Source of the DNA: Hypericibacter terrae
GTDB taxonomy: Bacteria > Pseudomonadota > Alphaproteobacteria > Dongiales > Dongiaceae
Direction of reading: 5' to 3'
Assembly (NCBI RefSeq): GCF_008728855.1
Contig: NZ_CP042906.1
Location: forward strand, 4,391,570 to 4,455,569
Length of the DNA stretch: 64,000 bases
Part shown: positions 1 to 7,857 of the stretch, in pieces
Position numbering within the stretch: the stretch's first letter is position 1
Layout: each line of letters opens with the position of its first letter
Program-made: the position numbers and the translations under genes
Notes under the pieces: generated by a model
Told to the model about the DNA's origin: nothing
The model's database searches: none
What the model saw: the letters and a program-made list of their open reading frames with translations, nothing else

Positions 1-30
1 CGACGGGGGCCAATCCGGATCCGAGACGCC

Positions 31-750
31 ATGGAAGCCTATGAGCAGACCGCAGCCAGACTGCGCCAACTGATTTCCGACGGGGGTATCGGCGAGGACG
101 GGCGCATTCCGCCCGAACGGGTGCTGGCGAGCGAGCTCGGCGTGGGCCGCCGCTCCTTGCGCCGCGCTCTCGACATTCTCGAGAGCGAAGGCCGCATCTC
201 GCGCCAGCAGGGGCGGGGCACCTTCGTTCAGGCTTCACCCTTCGCCTCCGCGACCGCGGGCAGCGAGGTGCTCGACAACATCCTCGAACATACCAATCCG
301 CAGGAAGTGATCGAGCTGCGCCTGGCGACCGAGCCGGTGATCGCGCGGCTGGCGGCGCTGCGCGCCTCGCAATGCGACATCAAGAAGCTGCAGCGGCTGG
401 CGGCCGAGACCCGGGCCGCCGCGGGCGCGGAGAGCTACGAGCAGGCCGACCAGGCCTTCCATCGCGCCATCGTCGAAGCCTCGCGCAATGCGCTCTTCCT
501 CGCCGTGTTCGACGCCGTCGGCGCCTCGCGGCGCGACGAAGCCTGGCGCCGCATCGGCGAGAACGCCCATTGCTACAAGCGCCAGGCCGTCCATGCGGAT
601 TTCCACATGGAGATCGTGGCCGCCATCGCGGCGCGCGACGGCGAACGCGCCCAGACGGCGATGTACCGCCATCTGAGCGATATCCAGCAGCATATCCTGC
701 GCCACGCCTTCTCGCTGCACGCGCTGCCGGCGGCCGCGCCCGCCAATTAG
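31..750 (+). CDS. GntR-family transcriptional regulator, FadR subfamily (FCD domain)
   Basis: DNA-binding transcription factor of 239 aa, a normal length for FadR-type GntR proteins. The N-terminal winged helix (about residues 1-70) contains the typical PPERVLASELGVGRRSLRRAL recognition segment and the wing GRGTFV. The C-terminal all-helical FCD domain carries the expected metal/ligand residues: Asp and His in ADQAFHRAIVE and two His in the VHADFHMEIV and MYRHL segments. FCD regulators usually respond to a carboxylic acid or sugar acid. The ligand cannot be read here. No target gene is directly adjacent downstream, because a 426-bp gap follows; its own operon or target may lie left of the window. 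Confidence 0.88.
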   Translation: MEAYEQTAARLRQLISDGGIGEDGRIPPERVLASELGVGRRSLRRALDILESEGRISRQQGRGTFVQASPFASATAGSEVLDNILEHTNPQEVIELRLATEPVIARLAALRASQCDIKKLQRLAAETRAAAGAESYEQADQAFHRAIVEASRNALFLAVFDAVGASRRDEAWRRIGENAHCYKRQAVHADFHMEIVAAIAARDGERAQTAMYRHLSDIQQHILRHAFSLHALPAAAPAN

Positions 751-1176
751 GCGCGGCCCCCGGCTTAAGCTCCGAGGGGCGGGTCGATGCGGGCTCGGTG
801 ACGGTGAGATGGCTCGCCGCGAGCTCGTCACCCCAGGCCCCAATATCCCGACATTGCCGGCCGGCCTCCGAACCCGATCGAGATCGAGGACGAAGCGGAT
901 CCGCTCCCTCTCGAGGACTTGGTTCTCACCGCGGCCAGCCAATCCTGCGCAAGGCGCTGCTTCTCCCCTGGGGGTTTCGCACCCCGCCCCGTTGCTTTAA
1001 CCGGCTCATTGGGCTCAAATAATGGGCAGAGTGAGAACCCGAGCGGTTAAAATGCGGGCAGCGGCGCAACGAGCGAAGCATCCCGCACCTTGTCCCTACA
1101 GCGGAATCATCCGGAATTGGAATGAAGGCGCCGAAGCGCCAAGGGATTGCCTGAATGGCGCTTTGGGGAGGTGGCC
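751..1176. other. Intergenic gap, no gene seen
   Basis: This 426-bp stretch separates the GntR and AraC regulators. The frames crossing it are continuations of shadow frames of the neighbouring genes and have no recognisable protein signature. The last 12 bases carry the GGGGAGG Shine-Dalgarno of the AraC gene. No tRNA, terminator or clear promoter was recognised. Confidence 0.5.
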
Positions 1177-2175
1177 ATGCAGACCATTTTCGACAGCAAG
1201 ACTCTGCCCGTGGCGAAGCGCCGCGAAGCCTGGCAGGACGCGATCTGCGAGATCTATTTGCGGGTGGATTGCGCGATCAAGCCGCAAACGGACTATGACG
1301 GCTTTGTCCGTGAGACGCGACTTGGCGGGATAACGCTTACTGACACACTTGGCTCGCCTCAGATTGTGCAGCGTCACAAGCGCCATATCGCGCGCATCGA
1401 GAAGGATTGCTATTACATGGGCTTGGTGCAGCGCGGCATCGGGCAAATCCGGCAAGCCGGTTCATTGCTGACCCTGCATCCTGGCCGCGGCGCGCTTTAT
1501 TATGCGAGCGAGCCGTACGAGATACGATGCGACGACACGATGCATTGCTTCTGGATCGAGATCCCGCGCCAGGTCTTCGCTGATCGCTTCGATTCGGGGC
1601 ATCCGCCGCTCACCGCGCATCTCAATTCAAGCCGTGGTCTTGGTCGGATCGCCGTCGAATTTTGCGGCGCGTTGATCTCCGAAACGGCCAGTCTCGATCC
1701 GCAAACGCGGGAAAGGCTCGGCGAGCAGTTGATGGACATCCTCGCCCTCGCCATGAGCGCGGAACCCGACCGGCAGCCTGCGGACGAATTCAATCTGAAG
1801 CTCGCCCGCCTGCGGTCGGTGAAGAGCTACATCGAAGCCCATTTGAGCGATCCCGACCTGACCTTGAGAAGAATCGCGGCTCAGAACGGCATCTCGTTGC
1901 GCTACCTCCACCAGCTTTTCCGTCCGACGAACATGTCGGTCACCGAGTGGCTGCGGCTGCGACGATTGCAGCACAGCTACGACCTGCTGGCTTCGCCGCG
2001 ACACGCGGCACGGTCGATCACGGAAATCGCCTATTCGATGGGCTTCAGCAGCTCCTCTCATTTCAGCAATCTATTCCGCGCGGAATTCGGTGTGCGGCCC
2101 TCGGACGTACGGGGGACGGCTTTTCCGCCGGGCCCTTCGAGCAAGGCGTCACCCATCGCGGATGGCACGGCATAG
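1177..2175 (+). CDS. AraC-family transcriptional regulator
   Basis: Transcription factor of 332 aa. The N-terminal half resembles the AraC ligand-binding-2 type cupin domain; the opening TLPVAKRREAWQDAI is typical of that group. The C-terminal third (about residues 215-315) is a double helix-turn-helix AraC domain with the LTLRRIAAQNGISLRYLHQLF first helix-turn-helix and the conserved FSSSSHFSNLFRAEFGVRPSDVR ending. Translation was placed at ATG 1177 because GGGGAGG lies just upstream; a TTG 30 bases earlier would be poorer. It lies upstream of, and in the same orientation as, the sugar-type ABC operon starting at 2557, so control of that operon is plausible but is inferred from position only. 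Confidence 0.87.
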   Translation: MQTIFDSKTLPVAKRREAWQDAICEIYLRVDCAIKPQTDYDGFVRETRLGGITLTDTLGSPQIVQRHKRHIARIEKDCYYMGLVQRGIGQIRQAGSLLTLHPGRGALYYASEPYEIRCDDTMHCFWIEIPRQVFADRFDSGHPPLTAHLNSSRGLGRIAVEFCGALISETASLDPQTRERLGEQLMDILALAMSAEPDRQPADEFNLKLARLRSVKSYIEAHLSDPDLTLRRIAAQNGISLRYLHQLFRPTNMSVTEWLRLRRLQHSYDLLASPRHAARSITEIAYSMGFSSSSHFSNLFRAEFGVRPSDVRGTAFPPGPSSKASPIADGTA

Positions 2176-2556
2176 CCGCCGACCGAAGGGGAGTCTCGCA
2201 GACACCCCTCTATGCAGCCCCCGCTGCACCAGTCATACGAAACGCTCTGTCTGGGAAATCGGAAGTTCCCAGTCATTCCGTTTCCCGATGGGTACGAATC
2301 CGGCCGGATTGCCGGATTCCTTCCATTTCCGCAGCCGGGTGCGTGCTGTTCGTCGTTCGCAGTTGCGGAAATCGAGTGTCCTGCTCAGTAAGGCCGCATG
2401 CCGCTGACTCCAACTGCGATCATTGCGCTCCCGAGCAAGCGCCGTGCGCTGTCATGCAAGCCGTCATGTCATCGGCCTGATACGATTCGGCAATAAGTGA
2501 AAAGGCTTAGCCGGCTGACGGACGGTCGCGACACAGACTCGCGAGGCGGAAAATCC
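2176..2556. other. Intergenic region upstream of the ABC operon
   Basis: This 381-bp stretch separates the AraC regulator from the sugar ABC operon and should hold the operon promoter. It contains a perfect 7-bp inverted repeat at 2251-2272 and the Shine-Dalgarno GAGGCGGA at 2543-2550. No convincing -35/-10 pair or RNA gene was recognised. Confidence 0.5.
2251..2272. promoter_or_regulatory. Inverted repeat, candidate operator upstream of the ABC operon
   Basis: CTGGGAA and TTCCCAG face each other across an 8-nt spacer, a perfect 7-bp dyad. It lies about 285 bp upstream of the first permease start and 76 bp after the AraC stop. AraC proteins more often bind direct repeats, so the binding factor is unknown. 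It could also be chance. Confidence 0.25.
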
Positions 2557-3540
2557 ATGCTCGGACGAACAGGACGCGTCTCCTTGAATCAAGAGAAGAT
2601 CGTACTCCTGATCGCGATCGTCCTGTTTTGCGCCTTTTCCCTGTTTCTCAACGGATTTACCAGTGCCGGCAATCTGCTGACGCTCGTGCGCGGCGTCTCC
2701 ACGCTGGGCATCCTCGGCGTCGGGATGGCGATTCTCATCATCGGTCGCGGGATCGACCTGGCGATCGTCGCGATCTACGCGATGTCGGCCGGGTGGACGC
2801 TCCATCTCGCCAATGGCGGCATCCCGATCGCGCTTGCCATGCTCATCGGGTATCTGTTCGCGCTCTCGGCCGGCGTTATCAACGGTGTGCTCATCGCTTA
2901 CGTCGAAGTTCCCGCTCTCTTCGCCACCCTGGGCATGGCTTCGTTCGTCTATGGCTTCGCCCGATACGCCCTCGTGCCGCTCTATGTGGTCTATATGCCC
3001 GAGGCGGCGTCCGGGATTGCCTGGATCGGCAACGGTTTCATGTTCGGCGTGCCGGTTCCGATTCTCTTCTTCGCCTTCGTCTCCTTGCTTGGGTTTGCGT
3101 TCCTGCACTTCACCAAGCCGGGGCGGTTCGTCTATGCGATGGGCGACAATTTCGCCGCGGCGCGCATGTCGGGTGCGCCGGTGCGGCCCATGATCGTCCT
3201 GCAATATGCGATCTCGGCGACGATCGCTTATCTGGCCGGCATGATCACGGCGACGGCCGTTGCCAGCATGAACACCAATATCGCGAATTCCTCGATGATC
3301 TACGACGTCATCCTGGTCGTCGTCCTCGGCGGCATCGGCCTTTCAGGAGGGCGCGGCGGCGTCCGCAACGTCGTCGTCGGCACTCTGCTGATCGGCATCC
3401 TGCTCAACGGGATGACCATCATGGATATCCAATACACGTTGCAGGACGTGATCAGAAGTCTCGTGCTGCTCATCGCGATCGTAATCGACAGCCTGGTCAA
3501 TCCACGTGATGAACAGACTGCACAACAAGGCGACATATGA
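2557..3540 (+). CDS. ABC sugar transporter permease (RbsC-like, BPD_transp_2 family)
   Basis: Inner-membrane subunit of a carbohydrate-type ABC importer, 327 aa, with about 8-10 hydrophobic segments. The family hallmarks are GMAILIIGRGIDLAIVAIYAM (the usual G-G-I-DLSVG loop, here degenerate) and the cytoplasmic coupling region around VVVLGGIGLSGGRGG near residue 265. Start ATG 2557 follows GAGGCGGA by 6 nt; an in-frame GTG 60 bases upstream lacks a ribosome site. It opens an operon with a binding protein (32-nt gap), a second permease fused to a propeller, a free propeller and the ATPase. Two different permeases imply a heterodimeric channel. The substrate is not readable. Confidence 0.88.
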   Translation: MLGRTGRVSLNQEKIVLLIAIVLFCAFSLFLNGFTSAGNLLTLVRGVSTLGILGVGMAILIIGRGIDLAIVAIYAMSAGWTLHLANGGIPIALAMLIGYLFALSAGVINGVLIAYVEVPALFATLGMASFVYGFARYALVPLYVVYMPEAASGIAWIGNGFMFGVPVPILFFAFVSLLGFAFLHFTKPGRFVYAMGDNFAAARMSGAPVRPMIVLQYAISATIAYLAGMITATAVASMNTNIANSSMIYDVILVVVLGGIGLSGGRGGVRNVVVGTLLIGILLNGMTIMDIQYTLQDVIRSLVLLIAIVIDSLVNPRDEQTAQQGDI

Positions 3541-3571
3541 AAATGCGCCGGCTCACAAGGGAGGACGAAGC

Positions 3572-4576
3572 ATGAAAATCAAGAATACTCTGACCGCGGT
3601 TGCGGCGATCTTGTCGGTACTGGGAATTGCGGATCTGTCGATCGCCGCCGGCATCGACGACCCAAGGCGGGCCGACTACTTCAAGACCTTCGAAGGGAAG
3701 ACGGTCGCCTTCGTGCCGGTCACCATGGGCATCGACCTGACCGACGGATGGGCGTCGGTCCTGCAGGCCCAGGCCGACGACCTCGGGATGAAGTTCGTGA
3801 TCCGCGACCCTCATTTCAGCGCGGACGCCGGGGCCCAGGCCATCACCGCCTTGATTTCGGAGAAACCGGACGTTCTCATCGTCCATAATCCGGACATCCA
3901 ATCCTACGCGAAGCTGCTCAAGCGTGCCGAAGAGGCCGGCATCCACGTCATCCAGGTCAACATGCGATCGAACTACAACTCGGACGCCTATGTCGGTGCG
4001 GACTGGATCGGCATCGGCGAGGCGGAAACCCAGGCAGTCATCGACAGGTGCGGCGCCGGAACGAGCCAGAAGATCGCCATCCTGCAAGGCCAGCCGACCT
4101 CGGGATCCGACAGCGGCATGATGAAGGGTGCCGAGAACATCCTGTCCAAGCATCCCGAGATCAAGGTCGTCGCCAACCAGGGTGCGGATTGGGACGCCAC
4201 CAAGGCGCGCACGATCATAGCCACGGTCATTCAGCAGAACCCGGATCTGTGCGGCGTGGTCGGATTCTGGGACGTGATGGATCTGGGCGCGGCCGCGGCG
4301 ATCAAGGAATCCGGAAAGAAGATCGCCCTGGTCACGTCGGGCGGCGGCGAGCAAATGGCTTGCGACAACGTGGAAAAGGGCGTGTTCGACGAGGAGATCG
4401 CTTATCCGGTCCTGGATCAGGGTCACGCTCTGGCCGTCATGGTCCAGACGGTTCTGCAGTCCGGGGAGCCGGCCGGAAAGAATAAATTCGTCATCTACAC
4501 GCCCTCGGTAAGAATCACGAAGGAGACCCTCCATCCCGGTCTCTGCTGGAGCGCCGCGAGCATCAAGAAGAATTGA
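3572..4576 (+). CDS. Periplasmic sugar-binding protein of ABC transporter (Peripla_BP_4 type)
   Basis: Exported solute receptor of 334 aa. Residues 1-25 form a signal peptide (KIKN start, hydrophobic core, cut near LSIAA-G). The rest has the two-lobed ribose-binding-protein pattern: TVAFVPVTMGIDLTDGWASVLQ, then AITALISEKPDVLIVHNPD and a second lobe with GQPTSGSDSGMMKGAENIL and GVVGFWDVMDLGAAAAIKESGK. The start is fixed by AAGGGAGG 8 nt upstream. It is followed by a strong intrinsic terminator (4599-4639), which would favour expression of receptor over the downstream subunits. Such receptors bind monosaccharides, polyols or related compounds. The specific ligand is unknown. Confidence 0.9.
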   Translation: MKIKNTLTAVAAILSVLGIADLSIAAGIDDPRRADYFKTFEGKTVAFVPVTMGIDLTDGWASVLQAQADDLGMKFVIRDPHFSADAGAQAITALISEKPDVLIVHNPDIQSYAKLLKRAEEAGIHVIQVNMRSNYNSDAYVGADWIGIGEAETQAVIDRCGAGTSQKIAILQGQPTSGSDSGMMKGAENILSKHPEIKVVANQGADWDATKARTIIATVIQQNPDLCGVVGFWDVMDLGAAAAIKESGKKIALVTSGGGEQMACDNVEKGVFDEEIAYPVLDQGHALAVMVQTVLQSGEPAGKNKFVIYTPSVRITKETLHPGLCWSAASIKKN

Positions 4577-4598
4577 CGGCTCCACGGACATGTTTCGT

Positions 4599-4639
4599 AA
4601 GGCGCTGAGCTGCGGAGTCGGCTCAGCGCCTTCTTTTTG
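4599..4639 (+). terminator. Rho-independent terminator/attenuator between binding protein and fused permease
   Basis: A perfect 12-bp stem (AAGGCGCTGAGC at 4599-4610 with its complement at 4621-4632) encloses a 10-nt loop and runs into TTCTTTTT. It lies 23 nt after the binding-protein stop and about 19 nt before the next start, inside the operon. Partial termination here would give more binding protein than membrane subunits, as known for many ABC operons. Confidence 0.85.
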
Positions 4640-4657
4640 CTACGGGAACGCATCGAG

Positions 4658-6778
4658 ATGATCGCCGATTTGATCACCAGGCTGCGCTATCGATATTTTC
4701 CCGATCACATGGTCGGCGAGGTGCTCGGCAAGAGGTGGATGGACAATACGATTCCCGTCCTCCTTCTCGTCGCGATCCTGTCCTATTTCGTGGCGACGAT
4801 TCCCAATTTCGTCTCGTTCGGGAACCTGTCCGACACCTCGCGCCAGATCGGCGAATTCGGATTGATCGTCATCGGCATGACGATCGTCATGCTGGGCGGT
4901 GGCATCGATCTCAGTGTCGGCTCGACCTTCGCTCTCGCGAACATCACGGCGCTGATATTGTTCAACCTGGCTGGGTGGCCGCCAGAAGCGGTCGTCGCCG
5001 GCACGATGGGTGTGGGAGCCCTTGTCGGCCTGATCAACGGCCTGCTGATCGGCTATCTCCGGCTTCGAGCGTTCTTGACCACGCTCGTCATGCTGACGCT
5101 CGTGCGCGCGGTGGTCACCCTCCTGCTTCAGATGTACCAGGTGCAGATCGCCTCGAGCTTCGTCGAGTCCGATCTCTGGGACTTCATAGGCACGGGATCG
5201 GTTCTTGGCCTGCCTTTCAGCGTCGTGGTGCTGATCGTCGTGGCGGCGTCGGCGCATATCGTCATCAGCAGGCTCCGCATCGGCTGGCGCGTCATGGCGG
5301 TCGGCGGATCGCGCCGCTCGGCCTACAACGCGGGCATCCCGGTGCGATTCACGGTGTGTCTGACCTATGTCGTGTCCGGATTGCTCACCGGTTGTGCGGG
5401 GGCGCTCTATGCGTCGAGGCTCTCCGGCGCCGGCCCCGACACCGGACTCGGTCTCGAGCTCGCTGCCGTGACGGCGGCGCTCCTCGGAGGCAACAGCATC
5501 GGCGGCGGGCACGGCTCGGTCGCCAAAGCGCTGATGGGAGCGATCATCGTATCGCTCCTGACCAATGGGCTTGTCAGGCTCGGGCTCGGGAACGGCTCGT
5601 CGCAGATGGCGGTCGGCATCGTGTTGCTGCTGGCGATCAGCATCAACGTACGCTGGAGCAAATGGCGGCATAAGCTCCAGTCGAAGGTCTACATGTCGCC
5701 GGCCTATCTGGCCCTGCCCCCCGACCCCGAGATCGACCCGAACTCGGCTTCGCCTTACGCCATGAACGACCGGCTTCGTGACGTCGAGGTCATCGGCCTC
5801 GGCGAGGTCGACGGGCCCGAGGACGTCATTCTCGATGCGGACGGCAACATCTATTGCAGCGCGCGTCAGGGCGATATCGTTCGCTTCCTGGCGCCCGACT
5901 ACAGGCGACGCGAGGTCTATGCGCATGTGGGTGGCCGGCCTCTCGGCATGGCCATCGACAAGGACGAAAGCCTCGTCGTATGCATCGCCGGCATGGGCCT
6001 CTACCGCGTGGACAAGGGGCGCAATACCCGGAAACTGACCGCGGAGACGAACCGGTCGCGTCTGTCGGTCATCGATGATTCCCGCATGCGGCTTGCCGAC
6101 GATCTCGATATTGCACCCGACGGAAAGATCTACTTCAGCGAGGCCACGATCCGCTACGGGATCGAAGAATGGGTTGCCGACGCCCTGGAAGGACGCGGCA
6201 ACGGGCGGCTCATCCGTTACGATCCCGCGACGGACACCACGCGGACCATCAAGCGCGGCCTTCTCTTCGCGAACGGGATGTGCGTCGCGCACGACAACAA
6301 ATCGGTGCTGTTCGCCGAGACATGGGGCTGCAGGATCAGCCGCTATTGGCTCGAGGGGCCCAAACAGGACACGACCGAGATCGTGCTCGACGGGCTTCCC
6401 GGATACCCCGACAACATCAATCGAGGCTCGCGCGGAACCTACTGGGTGGCGCTCGCCGGCACGCGAACGCCATCCTACGATCTGGCGATGACGATGCCGG
6501 CCTTCCGGCGACGCATGGCACGGCGCGTCGCCAGCGTCGAATGGCTGTTTCCCAACGTCAATGTCGGCTGCGTGGTGCGCTTCGACGCCGCGGGGCGCGT
6601 TCTCGAATCGCTATGGGATTCGGCCGGCGAGAACCATCCGACGATCACCTCGATGCGGGAGCATCGCGGCTATCTTTATATCGGTGGCGTGACCAACAAC
6701 CGGGTCGGGCGGATCGAGATCCCGGACGCCGATCCGGAATGGACCGGCCCGGCATCCTATTGGGCAAAGCGTCCATGA
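4658..6778 (+). CDS. Fusion: RbsC-like ABC permease + strictosidine-synthase/SMP-30-like beta-propeller
   Basis: A single uninterrupted frame of 706 aa joins two domains. Residues about 1-330 are a complete sugar ABC permease with the MLGGGIDLSVGSTFAL motif and the TAALLGGNSIGGGHG coupling loop. After a proline-rich linker (about 331-370), residues about 371-706 form a six-bladed-propeller domain of the strictosidine synthase/SMP-30/gluconolactonase superfamily. It shows GPEDVILDADGNIY, LADDLDIAPDGKIYFSEA, NGMCVAHDNKSVLFAETW and LDGLPGYPDNINRGSRG. Family permeases have a cytoplasmic C terminus, so the propeller should face the cytoplasm. The start ATG 4658 follows the terminator; a TTG 21 nt earlier would lie in the terminator T-tract. 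Its stop overlaps the next gene by ATGA. A lactonase-type step coupled to uptake is a reasonable guess but unproven. Confidence 0.88.
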   Translation: MIADLITRLRYRYFPDHMVGEVLGKRWMDNTIPVLLLVAILSYFVATIPNFVSFGNLSDTSRQIGEFGLIVIGMTIVMLGGGIDLSVGSTFALANITALILFNLAGWPPEAVVAGTMGVGALVGLINGLLIGYLRLRAFLTTLVMLTLVRAVVTLLLQMYQVQIASSFVESDLWDFIGTGSVLGLPFSVVVLIVVAASAHIVISRLRIGWRVMAVGGSRRSAYNAGIPVRFTVCLTYVVSGLLTGCAGALYASRLSGAGPDTGLGLELAAVTAALLGGNSIGGGHGSVAKALMGAIIVSLLTNGLVRLGLGNGSSQMAVGIVLLLAISINVRWSKWRHKLQSKVYMSPAYLALPPDPEIDPNSASPYAMNDRLRDVEVIGLGEVDGPEDVILDADGNIYCSARQGDIVRFLAPDYRRREVYAHVGGRPLGMAIDKDESLVVCIAGMGLYRVDKGRNTRKLTAETNRSRLSVIDDSRMRLADDLDIAPDGKIYFSEATIRYGIEEWVADALEGRGNGRLIRYDPATDTTRTIKRGLLFANGMCVAHDNKSVLFAETWGCRISRYWLEGPKQDTTEIVLDGLPGYPDNINRGSRGTYWVALAGTRTPSYDLAMTMPAFRRRMARRVASVEWLFPNVNVGCVVRFDAAGRVLESLWDSAGENHPTITSMREHRGYLYIGGVTNNRVGRIEIPDADPEWTGPASYWAKRP

Positions 6779-7857
6779 ATCCGCTCAGGAAACCCTTGGA
6801 CCGGTGGCTCGGCCGTGGCGAAGCGTCCATCACAACGCCGCCGATGGATGGCGCCTTCCGGCCCAACGATCTTCTCGATTCGGCGTCGACGGTTGTGGAG
6901 CTGCCGGCGCCCGACTGTCTGGCCGTCACGTCGCATGGCGTCGTCGTCTCGTCAGGGCATTTGCTGTTCAGCGTCGACAAGCCCGGCGGAAGCCCGGTCG
7001 CGTTCTTCGATGCCGAGATCAGCGCCTTGGCCGGATTGCCGGATGGCGGTGCTGCGGTCGGCCTGAGCGACGGCAGGATCGCCTTCGTCGGGGGCCGGCA
7101 TCACCGAAAGACGATCGAGATCGGTCCCGAAGCAAGGTGCATCACCGCGCTCGCGCCCGCGCCCGACGGTTCTCTGTTTGTCGCCAACGGGTCGGCGTCG
7201 AACGGGCCGGCGGCGTGGAAACGCGACCTGATGGAGAAGAATGCCACCGGGTCCGTGTGGCGGATCGAGCCCGCCCGGAGTAATCGCCAACAACTCGGCG
7301 GAAGCCTGGCTTACCCCTATGGCCTCCTTGTGGAGCCCGGCTCGATCGTCGTCTCGGAAAGCTGGCGCAGCGCGTTGACGCGAATTTCGCCCGGCGCAGC
7401 CGGCAAAGGCGAGCAGATACTGGAACACCTTCCCGCCTATCCCAGCCGCCTGGCGCGGGGAGCCGACGATGGGATCTGGCTCTCCCTGTTTGCGCCGCGG
7501 AGTCAGATCGTCGAATTCGTGCTGAGCGAGGACCATTATCGTCGGCGCATGATCAACGAAATCGACGCCGATCTTTGGGTGGCGCCGAGCCTTCGCGCCG
7601 GCCGGTCGCCCAAGGAGCCGATGCAACAGGGCGGCATGAGGCAGCTCGGACTGCTGAAGCCCTGGTCGCCCAGCCAATCCTACGGCCTGGTGGCGCTTCT
7701 CGATCGCGCCTACCGGCCGATCGCCAGCCTTCACAGCCGGGCGAATGGAAGGCGGCACGGCGTCACCAGCTGCGTGGCCGTTGGCGGCCAGCTCTTGTTC
7801 TCGGCCAAGGGCGACGGTGTCGTCGCCTCCTGCGCCTATGAGGGATTGGCATCATGA
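6775..7857 (+). CDS. Strictosidine-synthase/SMP-30-like beta-propeller protein
   Basis: Protein of 360 aa with no signal peptide or membrane segment, hence probably cytoplasmic. Weakly repeated blade-like segments are visible (ALAGLPDGGAAVGLSDGRI, ITALAPAPDGSLFVANG, YPYGLLVEPGSIVVSESW, LPAYPSRLARGADDGIWLSL). They match the order in the propeller half of the upstream fusion, so the two look like diverged paralogues. The start overlaps the stop of the fusion gene (ATGA at 6775-6778), and its own stop overlaps the ATPase gene (ATGA at 7854-7857), so the three are translationally coupled. Members of this superfamily include lactonases and esterases, but catalytic metal ligands could not be assigned by eye. 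Substrate unknown. Confidence 0.75.
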   Translation: MNPLRKPLDRWLGRGEASITTPPMDGAFRPNDLLDSASTVVELPAPDCLAVTSHGVVVSSGHLLFSVDKPGGSPVAFFDAEISALAGLPDGGAAVGLSDGRIAFVGGRHHRKTIEIGPEARCITALAPAPDGSLFVANGSASNGPAAWKRDLMEKNATGSVWRIEPARSNRQQLGGSLAYPYGLLVEPGSIVVSESWRSALTRISPGAAGKGEQILEHLPAYPSRLARGADDGIWLSLFAPRSQIVEFVLSEDHYRRRMINEIDADLWVAPSLRAGRSPKEPMQQGGMRQLGLLKPWSPSQSYGLVALLDRAYRPIASLHSRANGRRHGVTSCVAVGGQLLFSAKGDGVVASCAYEGLAS

